36,435 nt of DNA from Burkholderiaceae bacterium (GCA_023384005.1 JAHDXY010000004.1:1-36435); one strand, 5' to 3'. Positions 8,030 to 15,612 are shown, counted from the stretch's first letter. Notes: generated from the letters alone by a model not told the origin. Numbers and translations are program-made.

Positions 8030-10875
8030 GTTCGCGCCGGCTCGACAGCGGCGGCGCGATCGATCGCACTGTCGAGCTTGGTTTTTCCTTCGATGGCAGC
8101 AGGTACACCGGGCATCCGGGCGACACGCTCGCCTCTGCATTGCTCGCCGCCGGCGTGCGCACCGTCGGTCGCAGCGTCAAGTACCACCGCCCGCGCGGCG
8201 TCTGGGGCGCGTGGGTCGAGGAACCCAACGCGATCTTCGACCTGGTGCAAGCCGGCGTGCGCACGCCGAACTGCCGGGCGACCACGACCCCGCTCGCCGC
8301 CGAGGTCCAGGCGTTCAGCGTAATCGCCAGCCCGAGCGCCGAACGCGATCGCCATGCGTGGATCGACCGCTTCGCGCGTTTCATTCCGGCGGCGTTCTAC
8401 TACAAGACCTTCATGTGGCCGAACTGGCACTGGTTCGAGCCGCGGATCCGGGAGATGGCCGGGCTCGGCCGGGCCGATCCGGATTTCCGCCCGGAGGCGA
8501 TCGCGCGTCAACGCCACGCAAAGTGCGAGCTGCTGGTGGTGGGCGCCGGCGTTGCCGGCCTCGCCTGCGCGCGCGCCGCCGCCGAGCGCGGACACGACGT
8601 GCTGCTGGTCGACGACCGCGCGTCGCCCGGCGGCATGCTCGGCGACACCGGCGAAACGGTCGAAGGCGTCGCGGGCGCGCAATGGGCGCGCGACTCGGCC
8701 GCCGCGTTCTCCGCCGCCGGGGGGCGGTATCTCGCGAGCACGACCGCGTTCGGCATCTACGACCACAACCTGGTGCTGTGCAACCAGATCGATCCGCTGC
8801 GCGGGCCCGACAGCTTGTGGCGCGTTCGGGCGAAACGGATCGTGCTCGCCACCGGAGCGATCGAGCGACCGCTGACCTTTCCCGACAACGATCGCCCCGG
8901 TGTGATGTCGGCGCACGCCGCACTCGCCTACCTGAATCGCTACGGCGTGCTGGTCGGCGATCGCATCGTCGTCGCGACCAACAACAGCTCGACCACCGAG
9001 GTGGCCCGATCGCTGATCGCGGCCGGCGCCGAGGTCACGCTGCTCGACAGCAGGGAGGAGCCCGACACCGCACGCGTTCCCGCGCGCGGCAAGTCGCGGG
9101 TTCGCGGACTCGACTGGCGCGACGGCCTGCGCAGCGTGCACACCGATCGCGGCGAATCGATCGACGCCGACGCCCTGCTGGTCTCGGGCGGCTGGACGCC
9201 GAGCGTGCACCTGCATTGCCAGGCCGGCGGCAAGCTCGACTGGCGCGACGACCTGCTCGCCTTCGTGCCGCGTCCCGGCATCGCCCGGATCGATACCGTC
9301 GGTGCCGCGGCGGGCGAGTTCACTGTCGACGAGGCGCTGGCGTCGGGTGCGGGGGCGGGTTCAGGTGCAGGCACCGCGACGCCCGCTTCGCGGCGAGCCT
9401 ACGACGTGCAACCGGCCTGGCCCCGGCCGGGCGCCGAAGGACGCCAGTGGGTCGACTTCCAGAGCGACGTGACGACCGGTGACATCGAACTCGCCGCGCG
9501 CGAAAACTTCGTTTCGATCGAACACCTGAAGCGCTACACCACGCTCGGCATGGCGACCGACCAGGGCAAAACCTCCGGCATCGTCGGCCTGGCGACGATG
9601 GCGGCGATCAGCGGCCGGCCGATCGCTTCGGTGGGTACCACCACCTATAGACCGCCCTTCGTCCCGGTGCCGCTGTCGAGCTTTGCCGGAACACGACGTG
9701 GCGAGTGCTTCGCGCCGATCAAGCGCCTGCCGCTGGAAAGCGCGCATCGCGCCGACGGCGCGGTGTTTCGCGAGTACGGCGGCTGGCTGCGCCCCGCCTA
9801 CTACGGCACCGACGGCGACGGCACCGACAGCGCCGTGGTCGCGATCCAGCGCGAAGCCCGTGCCGCGAGGGAAGGCGTCGCGCTGTTCGACGCTTCGCCG
9901 CTCGGAAAGATCGAGGTCTTCGGCCCCGATGCCGAACGATTCATCGACTTCGTCTACTACAACACGATGGCGACGTTGAAGCCGGGCCGCATCCGCTACG
10001 GCTTCATGCTGAACGAGAGCGGCTCGATCCTCGACGACGGGGTGCTGTGCAGGATCGCCGCGAACCACTTCGTCGTTTCGTGTTCGTCCTCGCACGTCGA
10101 AGCGGTCGCCGCGATGCTCGACACCTGGCGCCAGGACCAGTTCGATGCCCGCCGGATCTTCATCCAGGATTCGACCGCGCAGTGGGCGACGCTGACGCTG
10201 ACCGGGCCGAAATCGAGGCAGTTGCTCGCACGCCTGCATCCCGAACTCGACCTGGACGACGAGTCGTTCGCGCACATGAGTTTCGTCGAACGCGATTCGA
10301 CGCGAATCTCGCGCGTCTCGTTCACCGGCGATCGAAGCTACGAGATCACGGTCGCGTGTTCGCAGGCCGCGACGCTTTGGGCGCGACTGAAAGCGGCCGG
10401 AGCTGAACTCGGCGCCAGCTTGCTGGGCCTCGAGGGCCTGTCGATCCTGCGCGCCGAGAAAGGCCTGATCATCATCGGCAAGGACACCGACGGCCAGACG
10501 ATGCCGCACGATCTCGGGTTCGCCGGGCCGCGCGAGAAGAAGGCCGGCGAGTTCATCGGCAAGCGCGGCCTGTTCACCGAAGAAGCGTCGCGCTCCGACA
10601 GGCACGTTCTGGTGGGCCTGGAAACCGACGGCGAAGCGCTCGCCGCCGGCGCGCACATCGTGCACGGCGACGGTCCGCGGCGAAGCAGCCAGGGATTCGT
10701 CACCTCGAGTTACGTGAGCCCCAATCTCGGGCGGCCGATCGCGCTCGCACTGCTGCGCAATGGCCGCGCGCGCGTCGGCGAAGCGGTATCGGTGTTTCAC
10801 CTGGGAAAGACGCGCGCGGCCAGGGTCGCGCCACCCTGCGCCTTCGATCCGCGAGGAGAGCGCATCAATGCCTGA
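8026..10875 (+). CDS. soxA: Sarcosine oxidase alpha subunit
   Basis: A 949-residue alpha subunit, slightly short for the family. Order of domains: an N-terminal ferredoxin-fold segment without cluster Cys (FDGSRYTGHPGDTLASALLA, VKYHRPRGVWG); a nucleotide-binding domain from about 166 with GAGVAG at 173-178 and ATGAIERPLTFPDNDRPGV; the KRYTTLGMATDQGK segment; and a C-terminal aminomethyltransferase (GCV_T) domain from about 565 that binds tetrahydrofolate and accepts the methyl group as methylene-THF. A Gly/Ala/Ser linker (about 438-455, SGAGAGSGAGTATPAS) interrupts the junction before the GCV_T half and is not typical. ATG 8026 overlaps soxD, and the stop overlaps soxG by eight bases. Confidence 0.94.
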   Translation: MSSRRLDSGGAIDRTVELGFSFDGSRYTGHPGDTLASALLAAGVRTVGRSVKYHRPRGVWGAWVEEPNAIFDLVQAGVRTPNCRATTTPLAAEVQAFSVIASPSAERDRHAWIDRFARFIPAAFYYKTFMWPNWHWFEPRIREMAGLGRADPDFRPEAIARQRHAKCELLVVGAGVAGLACARAAAERGHDVLLVDDRASPGGMLGDTGETVEGVAGAQWARDSAAAFSAAGGRYLASTTAFGIYDHNLVLCNQIDPLRGPDSLWRVRAKRIVLATGAIERPLTFPDNDRPGVMSAHAALAYLNRYGVLVGDRIVVATNNSSTTEVARSLIAAGAEVTLLDSREEPDTARVPARGKSRVRGLDWRDGLRSVHTDRGESIDADALLVSGGWTPSVHLHCQAGGKLDWRDDLLAFVPRPGIARIDTVGAAAGEFTVDEALASGAGAGSGAGTATPASRRAYDVQPAWPRPGAEGRQWVDFQSDVTTGDIELAARENFVSIEHLKRYTTLGMATDQGKTSGIVGLATMAAISGRPIASVGTTTYRPPFVPVPLSSFAGTRRGECFAPIKRLPLESAHRADGAVFREYGGWLRPAYYGTDGDGTDSAVVAIQREARAAREGVALFDASPLGKIEVFGPDAERFIDFVYYNTMATLKPGRIRYGFMLNESGSILDDGVLCRIAANHFVVSCSSSHVEAVAAMLDTWRQDQFDARRIFIQDSTAQWATLTLTGPKSRQLLARLHPELDLDDESFAHMSFVERDSTRISRVSFTGDRSYEITVACSQAATLWARLKAAGAELGASLLGLEGLSILRAEKGLIIIGKDTDGQTMPHDLGFAGPREKKAGEFIGKRGLFTEEASRSDRHVLVGLETDGEALAAGAHIVHGDGPRRSSQGFVTSSYVSPNLGRPIALALLRNGRARVGEAVSVFHLGKTRAARVAPPCAFDPRGERINA

Positions 10876-11425
10876 ACCGCGTCGTCACGGTGCGGCTGCG
10901 GTCGCGAGCCCCGGCTACGACTTCGCCTCGAACTGGTCGCCGCTGCCCGATTGGGATTCGGTCCGAATCGAAGGATCGGATGTCGCTATCGCGACCTGCC
11001 GCCCGGGCGCGATGGTCGTGGTGAACGGCGACCTGAAGGCGGCGTTGGAACTGGCGGGCGTCGAGTCCGCCCCGGTCGGCTGGCCTGAAGTCGCCCGCGG
11101 AGATTGCTATGCGGTGCGCCTCGCGCGCGATCGCGCCCTGATCGTCGGCGGCGCGGCCTTGCCAGCCGGATGGCACGAGAAGGGGTTCGCCGTCTCGCGC
11201 AGCGAAGACGCCACCATCGTGTTCGCGATCTCTGGGCAGGGAACCGGGGATCTCCTCTCGTTCGGCGCCGAGGTCTTCTTCGACCAGGCGTCGGCGTCCG
11301 CGGTGCGCCTGCTCGCAGGACTCGCGGTGATCCTCTATCGATACGGCGACGAGCAGGGCGTGCGGGTGCACGTCGCGCGCCCCAGGGCGGCGGCGTTGCT
11401 CGAATGGCTGCAGATTGCGCGCTGA
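10868..11425 (+). CDS. soxG: Sarcosine oxidase gamma subunit
   Basis: A 185-residue protein in the invariant fourth position of a soxBDAG cluster. GCVT-like beta strands are recognisable, including the late LAGLAVILYRYG and VRVHVARPRAAALLEWL segments that match the family's conserved C-terminus. Its role is structural, packing against the folate domain of SoxA. ATG 10868 follows GAGGAGAG in the soxA 3' end and overlaps soxA by eight bases. It is the last gene of the unit; no glyA, folD or purU gene follows to process glycine or methylene-THF. The N-terminal 20 residues are weakly conserved, so a later start is possible but lacks a ribosome site. Confidence 0.88.
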   Translation: MPEPRRHGAAAVASPGYDFASNWSPLPDWDSVRIEGSDVAIATCRPGAMVVVNGDLKAALELAGVESAPVGWPEVARGDCYAVRLARDRALIVGGAALPAGWHEKGFAVSRSEDATIVFAISGQGTGDLLSFGAEVFFDQASASAVRLLAGLAVILYRYGDEQGVRVHVARPRAAALLEWLQIAR

Positions 11426-11437
11426 GCCAGTCGAAAC

Positions 11438-11455
11438 CCGGCGCAGCCGGCGCAG
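11438..11455 (+). repeat. Nine-base tandem repeat in the soxG / lpxR convergent gap
   Basis: CCGGCGCAG occurs twice in direct succession in the 69-base gap between the ends of soxG and the lpxR homologue. No T-run or long stem was found, so a classical terminator is not visible here. Probably a replication-slippage duplication. Confidence 0.6.
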
Positions 11456-11494
11456 GGCCACTAATCGGCCGGGCCGCTACCTACCACCCACTCC

Positions 11495-12700
11495 TCAGAA
11501 CTCGACGCTCAGGGCGATCGACCCGTAAGCGTGGTTCGATCTCTGCTCGCTGAACTCGCGGGTACGAAAGACGCGCATCACCGCCAGCTTCATCCAGCGC
11601 CCGGCAACGCGCGCCTGCGCGCTCAGTCCCACGGCCGCCTGCGCGACCCAGGGCCGGCGGTCGACCCGGTGGCTCGATCGAAACAGGTTTCCGTCGAGCG
11701 AGAAATCGTGCGCGACGAGCTTCGCTTCCAGCGTGCCGAACAGGTGAACGCCTGGGCGCGGTACGGCGAGCGTTGCATCGCCCGGATCTCCCCGAATCGA
11801 CGACGGCGAAGGCGGGCGGTTCTCGGCGCCCGGCCGGATCGGATAGGTGCCGAAGTCGTTCGGCAGGTTCCAGCCGATCCGACCTTCGACACCGAGCGCG
11901 ACCGAAGTCTCGATGTTGCCCAGTCGCAGCCCGATCGAGCGGATCGAATCGGCGGAGAACCCAGGCACGATCACGCCGGCTCCGCGATGGCTCCTGTACT
12001 TGCGGTCGGCCGCCAGTTGCAGCGCGGGTTCGTTGCGCAGCTGGTGGTCCCAGCCGAGGAACCGCTCGCTGCCGATCGCGTCGTGAATCAGGTTCTGTGC
12101 CTGTCGCGCAAGCGACCCCGGTCCGATGACGCCTACGGTGACTTCGCGCGTATCGAGCATCTCGGTATCGCCCGGCGGCTCGCGCGTGCGGCGGTTCCAG
12201 GACATGCCCAGGTACAAAAGGCCGGCATAGGGGCGATCGTCCGGGATCAAGTCGGTTCGCAGCGAATCGCCGGGCGTGTAGATGGCCTGGCCGAATTTGA
12301 CGACGACGTTCTGCGTATGCCTAGGGCTCCCCGGATCCGACCAGAAGCCGGGATTCACGAACTTGATCAGTTCGGCGTGCAATCGCACCGGCGCCGGCAG
12401 GCACCGCATCTGAAGCACGCCGGCGATGTCGTGCGAAGCCGCCACGAACGCCACGCCATTGGTGTAATTTCGATCGGTATTGGCGAACAGGTCGTTCTCC
12501 AGCCGCGCGGTCAAGCCCCTGAAGCGCACGGTCTGCGAGGCGTCGCAATCCTCCGGGGCCTTCGAACCGCCGTCACCGGCTTGCGCGATGGCGGGCGCGA
12601 TCGGCACGATCAGCGCGAGCGCCAGCGCGCTGCCGGCCAGCCAGCGCCTGGACGGCGTCCGGATGGGAGCATGAACAAGGCAGGCGATCGCCCGGGTCAT
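11495..12700 (-). CDS. LpxR-type lipid A 3'-O-deacylase (DUF2219 family outer-membrane protein)
   Basis: A 401-residue exported beta-barrel. From ATG 12700 a long signal region (SRRWLAGSALALALIVPIAPAIAQA) ends near residue 41. The mature N-terminus carries LENDLFANTDRNYTNGV, the LpxR hallmark whose Asn-Asp pair forms part of the catalytic site in Salmonella LpxR. DDRPYAGLLYLG and a final Phe (IALSVEF) also fit the family and outer-membrane barrels. Known members remove the 3'-acyloxyacyl chain from lipid A at the cell surface. A GTG at 12745 would add 15 residues; neither start has a strong ribosome site. It lies 55 bases after the tetraspan gene at 12756 on the same strand, so it may share the FNR-class promoter. 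Deacylase activity is family inference. Confidence 0.82.
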   Translation of the reverse strand: MTRAIACLVHAPIRTPSRRWLAGSALALALIVPIAPAIAQAGDGGSKAPEDCDASQTVRFRGLTARLENDLFANTDRNYTNGVAFVAASHDIAGVLQMRCLPAPVRLHAELIKFVNPGFWSDPGSPRHTQNVVVKFGQAIYTPGDSLRTDLIPDDRPYAGLLYLGMSWNRRTREPPGDTEMLDTREVTVGVIGPGSLARQAQNLIHDAIGSERFLGWDHQLRNEPALQLAADRKYRSHRGAGVIVPGFSADSIRSIGLRLGNIETSVALGVEGRIGWNLPNDFGTYPIRPGAENRPPSPSSIRGDPGDATLAVPRPGVHLFGTLEAKLVAHDFSLDGNLFRSSHRVDRRPWVAQAAVGLSAQARVAGRWMKLAVMRVFRTREFSEQRSNHAYGSIALSVEF

Positions 12701-12755
12701 CGCGGCCGATTCGTACCTGCGAAGTGCGTCGCCGCCCCCAGACACGCGCGCGCGC

Positions 12756-13190
12756 TCACCGCGGCCGCACCTGTTCGGGCAGGCGCAGCCTGAGCGCGGC
12801 CACGCCGAACCAGACCATCGCGGCGACCATGCTGATCCCGCCCACGATCACCAGCAGCGGGGGCACGCCGAACAACACCTCGGAAAGGATTCCGAGCGGC
12901 ATCAGCATGCCGGCGAGCGTCAGCCGCGAGATGCCCTTGGCGGCGAACGCCCCAACGGGAAGTCGCAACAACAGGTAGCCCACGACGACGTTGATGAAGG
13001 CGAACAGGTTGCCGTGAACGTGCGCCAGGCGCGACTCGAAGTGCTTGCCGGTCGAATAGTCCGCGATCCAGGACTCCTTGCCCGGCGCGAAGTCGCGCAG
13101 GTAGATCAGCACGAAACCGTAGATCATGAACGCGGCAAGGAACAGGAAGCCCGCCGCGATGTTGTTCTTGCCCTGCAAAGTGACGTTCAT
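12756..13190 (-). CDS. Small tetraspan membrane protein with HxHGN motif, unknown function
   Basis: A 144-residue inner-membrane protein that I do not recognise as a named family. Four hydrophobic segments sit at about 10-31, 59-80, 88-108 and 112-136. The first loop and second segment hold H50, H57, H59, N61 and N67 (RLAHVHGNLFAFIN), a clustering that could bind heme or metal. The layout faintly recalls small four-helix heme membrane enzymes such as styrene oxide isomerase, but that is only a resemblance. ATG 13190 is fixed by GGAGG, which overlaps the stop of the preceding gene four bases away, so the two are translationally coupled. Together they sit behind the FNR-type site at 13760, which suggests a role under low oxygen or NO. 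Confidence 0.72.
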   Translation of the reverse strand: MNVTLQGKNNIAAGFLFLAAFMIYGFVLIYLRDFAPGKESWIADYSTGKHFESRLAHVHGNLFAFINVVVGYLLLRLPVGAFAAKGISRLTLAGMLMPLGILSEVLFGVPPLLVIVGGISMVAAMVWFGVAALRLRLPEQVRPR

Positions 13191-13194
13191 CGCT

Positions 13195-13638
13195 TTACCT
13201 CCGTTCACGCACCAGTTGGCGCCACGCATAGGCCGCGATCGCTCCCCAGACCGCCAGGCGCAGCACCATCGCGACCACCGTGCGCTGCTCGTAGACCCCG
13301 CCGGCTGCCACGTGCGCCCCCAGAGCCGCGAACACCAGCGCCGTTGCGGCGGCGATCGCCACGGCAAGCCAGGCCGCCCAGCGCCGTCGCCACCACAACC
13401 CCAGGCCGGCAACGACGTAAGCGAAGCCCGCGACGAAGTTGAACCAGAGCACGAAGGCGACGTAGTTGCCCGCCGCGACGACCGCAGCGGCGTCGCCGCT
13501 CAAGGTCGTCCCGCCCGCCTTGATCGTCAACAGACCAAAGCCGATCGCGACGATCGAGATCGCCCGCATCCGCAGCTCGCGTCTCGGTGGGTGGGCACTG
13601 GCGCGATCGCCGCGCGGGTCCATTGCGTCGGAAGCCAT
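13195..13638 (-). CDS. Small tetraspan membrane protein, unknown function
   Basis: A 147-residue protein with a charged N-terminal 22 residues and four predicted membrane segments (about 24-42, 52-80, 85-108, 120-140), one ending in WWRRRWAAW. No catalytic motif or named family is recognised. AGGAG seven bases upstream supports ATG 13638. Its stop overlaps the ribosome site of the next membrane protein, so the pair probably acts together. It is the first gene after the FNR-class box and -10 element, with a leader of roughly 87 bases. No signal peptide cleavage site is apparent. Confidence 0.7.
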   Translation of the reverse strand: MASDAMDPRGDRASAHPPRRELRMRAISIVAIGFGLLTIKAGGTTLSGDAAAVVAAGNYVAFVLWFNFVAGFAYVVAGLGLWWRRRWAAWLAVAIAAATALVFAALGAHVAAGGVYEQRTVVAMVLRLAVWGAIAAYAWRQLVRERR

Positions 13639-13731
13639 GTCCAGTCTCCTGTACGTCGTGACTGCGCCGGTCGCGCTTCGCGTCCGAGACGAATCCGCGG
13701 CCGGAAACAGAGTTCATCAAGCAATAAAGTG

Positions 13732-13773
13732 AGTATCTGATTACTTACTTCAAGCTACATTGACGCATGTCAA
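13732..13773 (-). promoter_or_regulatory. FNR-class (class II) promoter: TTGAC-N4-GTCAA box with spaced -10
   Basis: TTGACGCATGTCAA at 13760-13773 has perfect five-base arms and fits the FNR/FixK/DNR consensus (TTGAT-N4-ATCAA) with one change per arm. On the - strand, GATACT (13737-13732; four of six to TATAAT) is centred 32 bases from the box centre, exactly the spacing that puts the box at -41.5, the class II activator position. It points at the two tetraspan genes. The surrounding 13700-13760 is notably AT-rich for this window. Confidence 0.7.
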
Positions 13774-13784
13774 CGATGGTGCCC

Positions 13785-14453
13785 CTACAACTGCGAGAAC
13801 TCCAGCAACGACTTCGGCTCGAGCACGGTCACCCGCTCGCGCTCCAGCGAGACCCAGCCGCGTTCCTCGAATCCGCGCAGCAGGCGGCTCACGAACACGC
13901 GCACGCTGCCCAGCTCGTCGGCCAGGCTCTGGTGGGTGGCGCTGATCACCGGGCCGCGCTGGACCAGCAGCCGGGCGAGCCGCGTGTCGAGCCGGCGAAA
14001 CGCCACCTCCTCGAGCAGTTCCATCACCTCGGCGAGCCTCGAGCCGTACATGTCGAAGACGAAGTGGCGAAACGCCGGAACCTGCACGATCAGGTCCTGG
14101 AACTGCGCGGCGGGGATCGTCAGCAGCGTGACTTCGGTCTCGGCGAGTCCGCGTGCCGAGTAGTCGCTGCGTCCGAGCAGGCAGCCGCCCGACAGGATGC
14201 ATCCTTCCCCGGGACTCACCCGGTAGAGAACGATCTCGCGCCCGCTCTGCGAGGTCTTGACCACCTTGACGCTTCCTTCGAGCACGAGCGGAAAACCCTC
14301 GCAGCGCATGTCGGGTTCGAAGAGCACGCTGCCCGCCGGCACGCGGCGCAGCGGCGCGGCGCCCAGCAGTTCGTCGAGCCGCACCTCGGGCACGCCGGCG
14401 AACACCGGAAAACGCGCCAGCAAGAGCGCTCGCGTGGCTCGTGCGTCGTTCAT
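13785..14453 (-). CDS. Crp/Fnr family transcriptional regulator with altered recognition helix
   Basis: A 222-residue regulator: cyclic-nucleotide-binding-type beta barrel (PAGSVLFEPDMRCEGFPLVLEGSV, VLYRVSPGEGC), a long dimer helix, and a C-terminal winged helix (ATHQSLADELGSVRVFVSRLL). It lacks the N-terminal Cys group of FNR, so no [4Fe-4S] site of that type is expected. C-terminal to the barrel the pattern GCILSGGC leaves two Cys. In the recognition helix the usual ExxSR reads VFVSR, so the Glu that reads the TTGA/TGTGA core is replaced by Val. The start at 14453 is chosen to begin the conserved domain; no good ribosome site is visible. It is divergent from a DUF2892 gene, a pairing common for this regulator type. 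Confidence 0.85.
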   Translation of the reverse strand: MNDARATRALLLARFPVFAGVPEVRLDELLGAAPLRRVPAGSVLFEPDMRCEGFPLVLEGSVKVVKTSQSGREIVLYRVSPGEGCILSGGCLLGRSDYSARGLAETEVTLLTIPAAQFQDLIVQVPAFRHFVFDMYGSRLAEVMELLEEVAFRRLDTRLARLLVQRGPVISATHQSLADELGSVRVFVSRLLRGFEERGWVSLERERVTVLEPKSLLEFSQL

Positions 14454-14506
14454 CGGGGCCTCGCGCCATCGCGACCGGCGGCGAGAACGCGCTCGCTCGC
14501 GAAGGC

Positions 14507-14551
14507 GGCGCCGCGCACTGTGCAACCCACGTGGCAGACACGCGCGGCGCC
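14507..14551. promoter_or_regulatory. Nested inverted repeats between crp-like and DUF2892 genes
   Basis: GGCGCCGCGC at 14507-14516 is an exact inverted copy of GCGCGGCGCC at 14542-14551. Near the middle of the 25-base interval lies the eight-base palindrome CCACGTGG (14527-14534). The arrangement sits in the 149-base divergent gap, so it is a candidate operator for the adjacent Crp/Fnr-type regulator, whose changed recognition helix would call for a non-FNR site. It could equally form a transcript hairpin. Confidence 0.45.
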
Positions 14552-14602
14552 AGCGTTCAAGCTCGGGACTGCTTCCATGCCAATCCAGTCAAGGAGTCTT
14601 CA

Positions 14603-14827
14603 ATGAACATCGAAAACGTCATCCGCATGTTCGCGGGCACCGTGATCCTCGTCTCGCTCGCACTGGGGGTCGCTGCGAGCCCGGTGTTCCATTCGCCCAA
14701 CTGGCTCTGGTTGACCGCCTTCGTCGGCGCCAACCTGTTGCAGAGCGCGTTCACGCGACTGTGCCCCCTGGAGACCATCCTGCGCAAACTCGGTCTGAGG
14801 AACAGCGGGGCGGCCTGCGGCACCTGA
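14603..14827 (+). CDS. DUF2892 (YgaP-like) small membrane protein
   Basis: A 74-residue protein with MNIENVIRMFAGTVILVS, SPNWLWLTAFVGANLLQSAF and TRLCPLETILRKLGL, which is the complete DUF2892 pattern: two membrane helices and the conserved CPLE/CPxx motif (here Cys57 by count from the start). AAGGAG lies seven bases before ATG 14603. The family occurs fused to rhodanese in YgaP or as stand-alone proteins, and often next to Crp/Fnr or ArsR regulators and sulfur or persulfide genes. Function in persulfide or sulfur handling is suggested by family context only. The extra C-terminal Cys (AACGT) is outside the conserved domain. Confidence 0.85.
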   Translation: MNIENVIRMFAGTVILVSLALGVAASPVFHSPNWLWLTAFVGANLLQSAFTRLCPLETILRKLGLRNSGAACGT

Positions 14828-14879
14828 AGAACCGGCGGACTGTCCCCGGCGGCGGCCGCGCGGCACGCTGCCCCACCGA

Positions 14880-15587
14880 TCAGGAGGGCCGGCGCAGTAC
14901 TCGCACGTGCATCGGCCGGGTGAAGTCCGCCCCCGCGGCGCCACGGTGCGGCTCGAAGGCGGCACGCGCCGCGTCGAGCACGGTGTCGTCGATGCGGTGA
15001 TCGGCGTAGGTCGGGCGCATCATCCGCCGTTCGAAATCGGCGAAGTCCGCGAAGTGCACCGGCATCTGGAATCGGCGTTCGGCGAGCTGCTCCAGCACGC
15101 CCGCGCGCAGTGCCTCGTCCAGCGCGGCCTGCGCCGCCGCGCGCACCACGCCTTCGTCGTTGTAGATGCGAATCAATTCGTTCAAAGCACCGTCGTAGAT
15201 CGGCTCCGACACGTAGAGGTGCCCGCCCGGGCGCAGCACGCGGGCGGCTTCGCGCAGCGCGCGCGCCATCGACGGCAGCGGCACGTGGTGCAGCGACTTG
15301 AGCATCAGCGCGAGGTCGAAGCGCGCGTCGGGAAAAGGGATCGACTGCGCCACACCGGTAACGAAACTCAGGCCCGGCCGCGGCGCGGCGGCGTTCTTCG
15401 CCTGCTGGCGCTGGTCGACTTCAAGGGCGGTGACGCGGCTGTCGGGATGACGCTCGAGCAGCGCGCGCGCGAGCGCGGCGGCGCCACAACCGAGTTCGAC
15501 GATTTCCTGCGCGGCGAGCGGCACCATGTCGGCCAGTACGTCGAGTTCGTCGTCGATCGGCGGGAGTTTCTCCGGTGCGGGGCTCAT
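14880..15587 (-). CDS. Class I SAM-dependent methyltransferase
   Basis: A 235-residue Rossmann-fold methyltransferase (Methyltransf_11 type). Motif I is IVELGCGAAALARALLE (ELGCG at 31-35), the acidic residue of motif II lies in VTALEVDQ, and FPDARFDLALMLKSLHHV followed by ARVLRPGGHLYVSEP gives the post-I and motif IV/V pattern. The methyl acceptor is not predictable. ATG 15587 lies 25 bases after the metallophosphoesterase stop, so it appears to be the third gene of an nsrR-led unit on the - strand. Its 3' end converges with the DUF2892 gene; the 52-base gap between them shows no clear terminator. Confidence 0.88.
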   Translation of the reverse strand: MSPAPEKLPPIDDELDVLADMVPLAAQEIVELGCGAAALARALLERHPDSRVTALEVDQRQQAKNAAAPRPGLSFVTGVAQSIPFPDARFDLALMLKSLHHVPLPSMARALREAARVLRPGGHLYVSEPIYDGALNELIRIYNDEGVVRAAAQAALDEALRAGVLEQLAERRFQMPVHFADFADFERRMMRPTYADHRIDDTVLDAARAAFEPHRGAAGADFTRPMHVRVLRRPS

Positions 15588-15612
15588 GGCGTCCTGGGCT
15601 TGGGCGGCGTCT

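Noticed and set aside
648-11425. Classic creatinine/creatine degradation operon
   Set aside because: No creatininase, creatinase or N-carbamoylsarcosine amidohydrolase pattern is present; the amidohydrolase has COG1228 features instead.
11531-12793. 420-codon + strand frame opposite the LpxR homologue
   Set aside because: The - strand frame carries a signal peptide, the NDLF/YTNG hallmark and a terminal Phe; the + frame has none of these and is Arg-rich.
13760-13773. FNR-type box as an autoregulatory site of the adjacent crp-like gene
   Set aside because: The box lies beyond the 3' end of that gene and is correctly spaced for the downstream membrane-protein operon instead.
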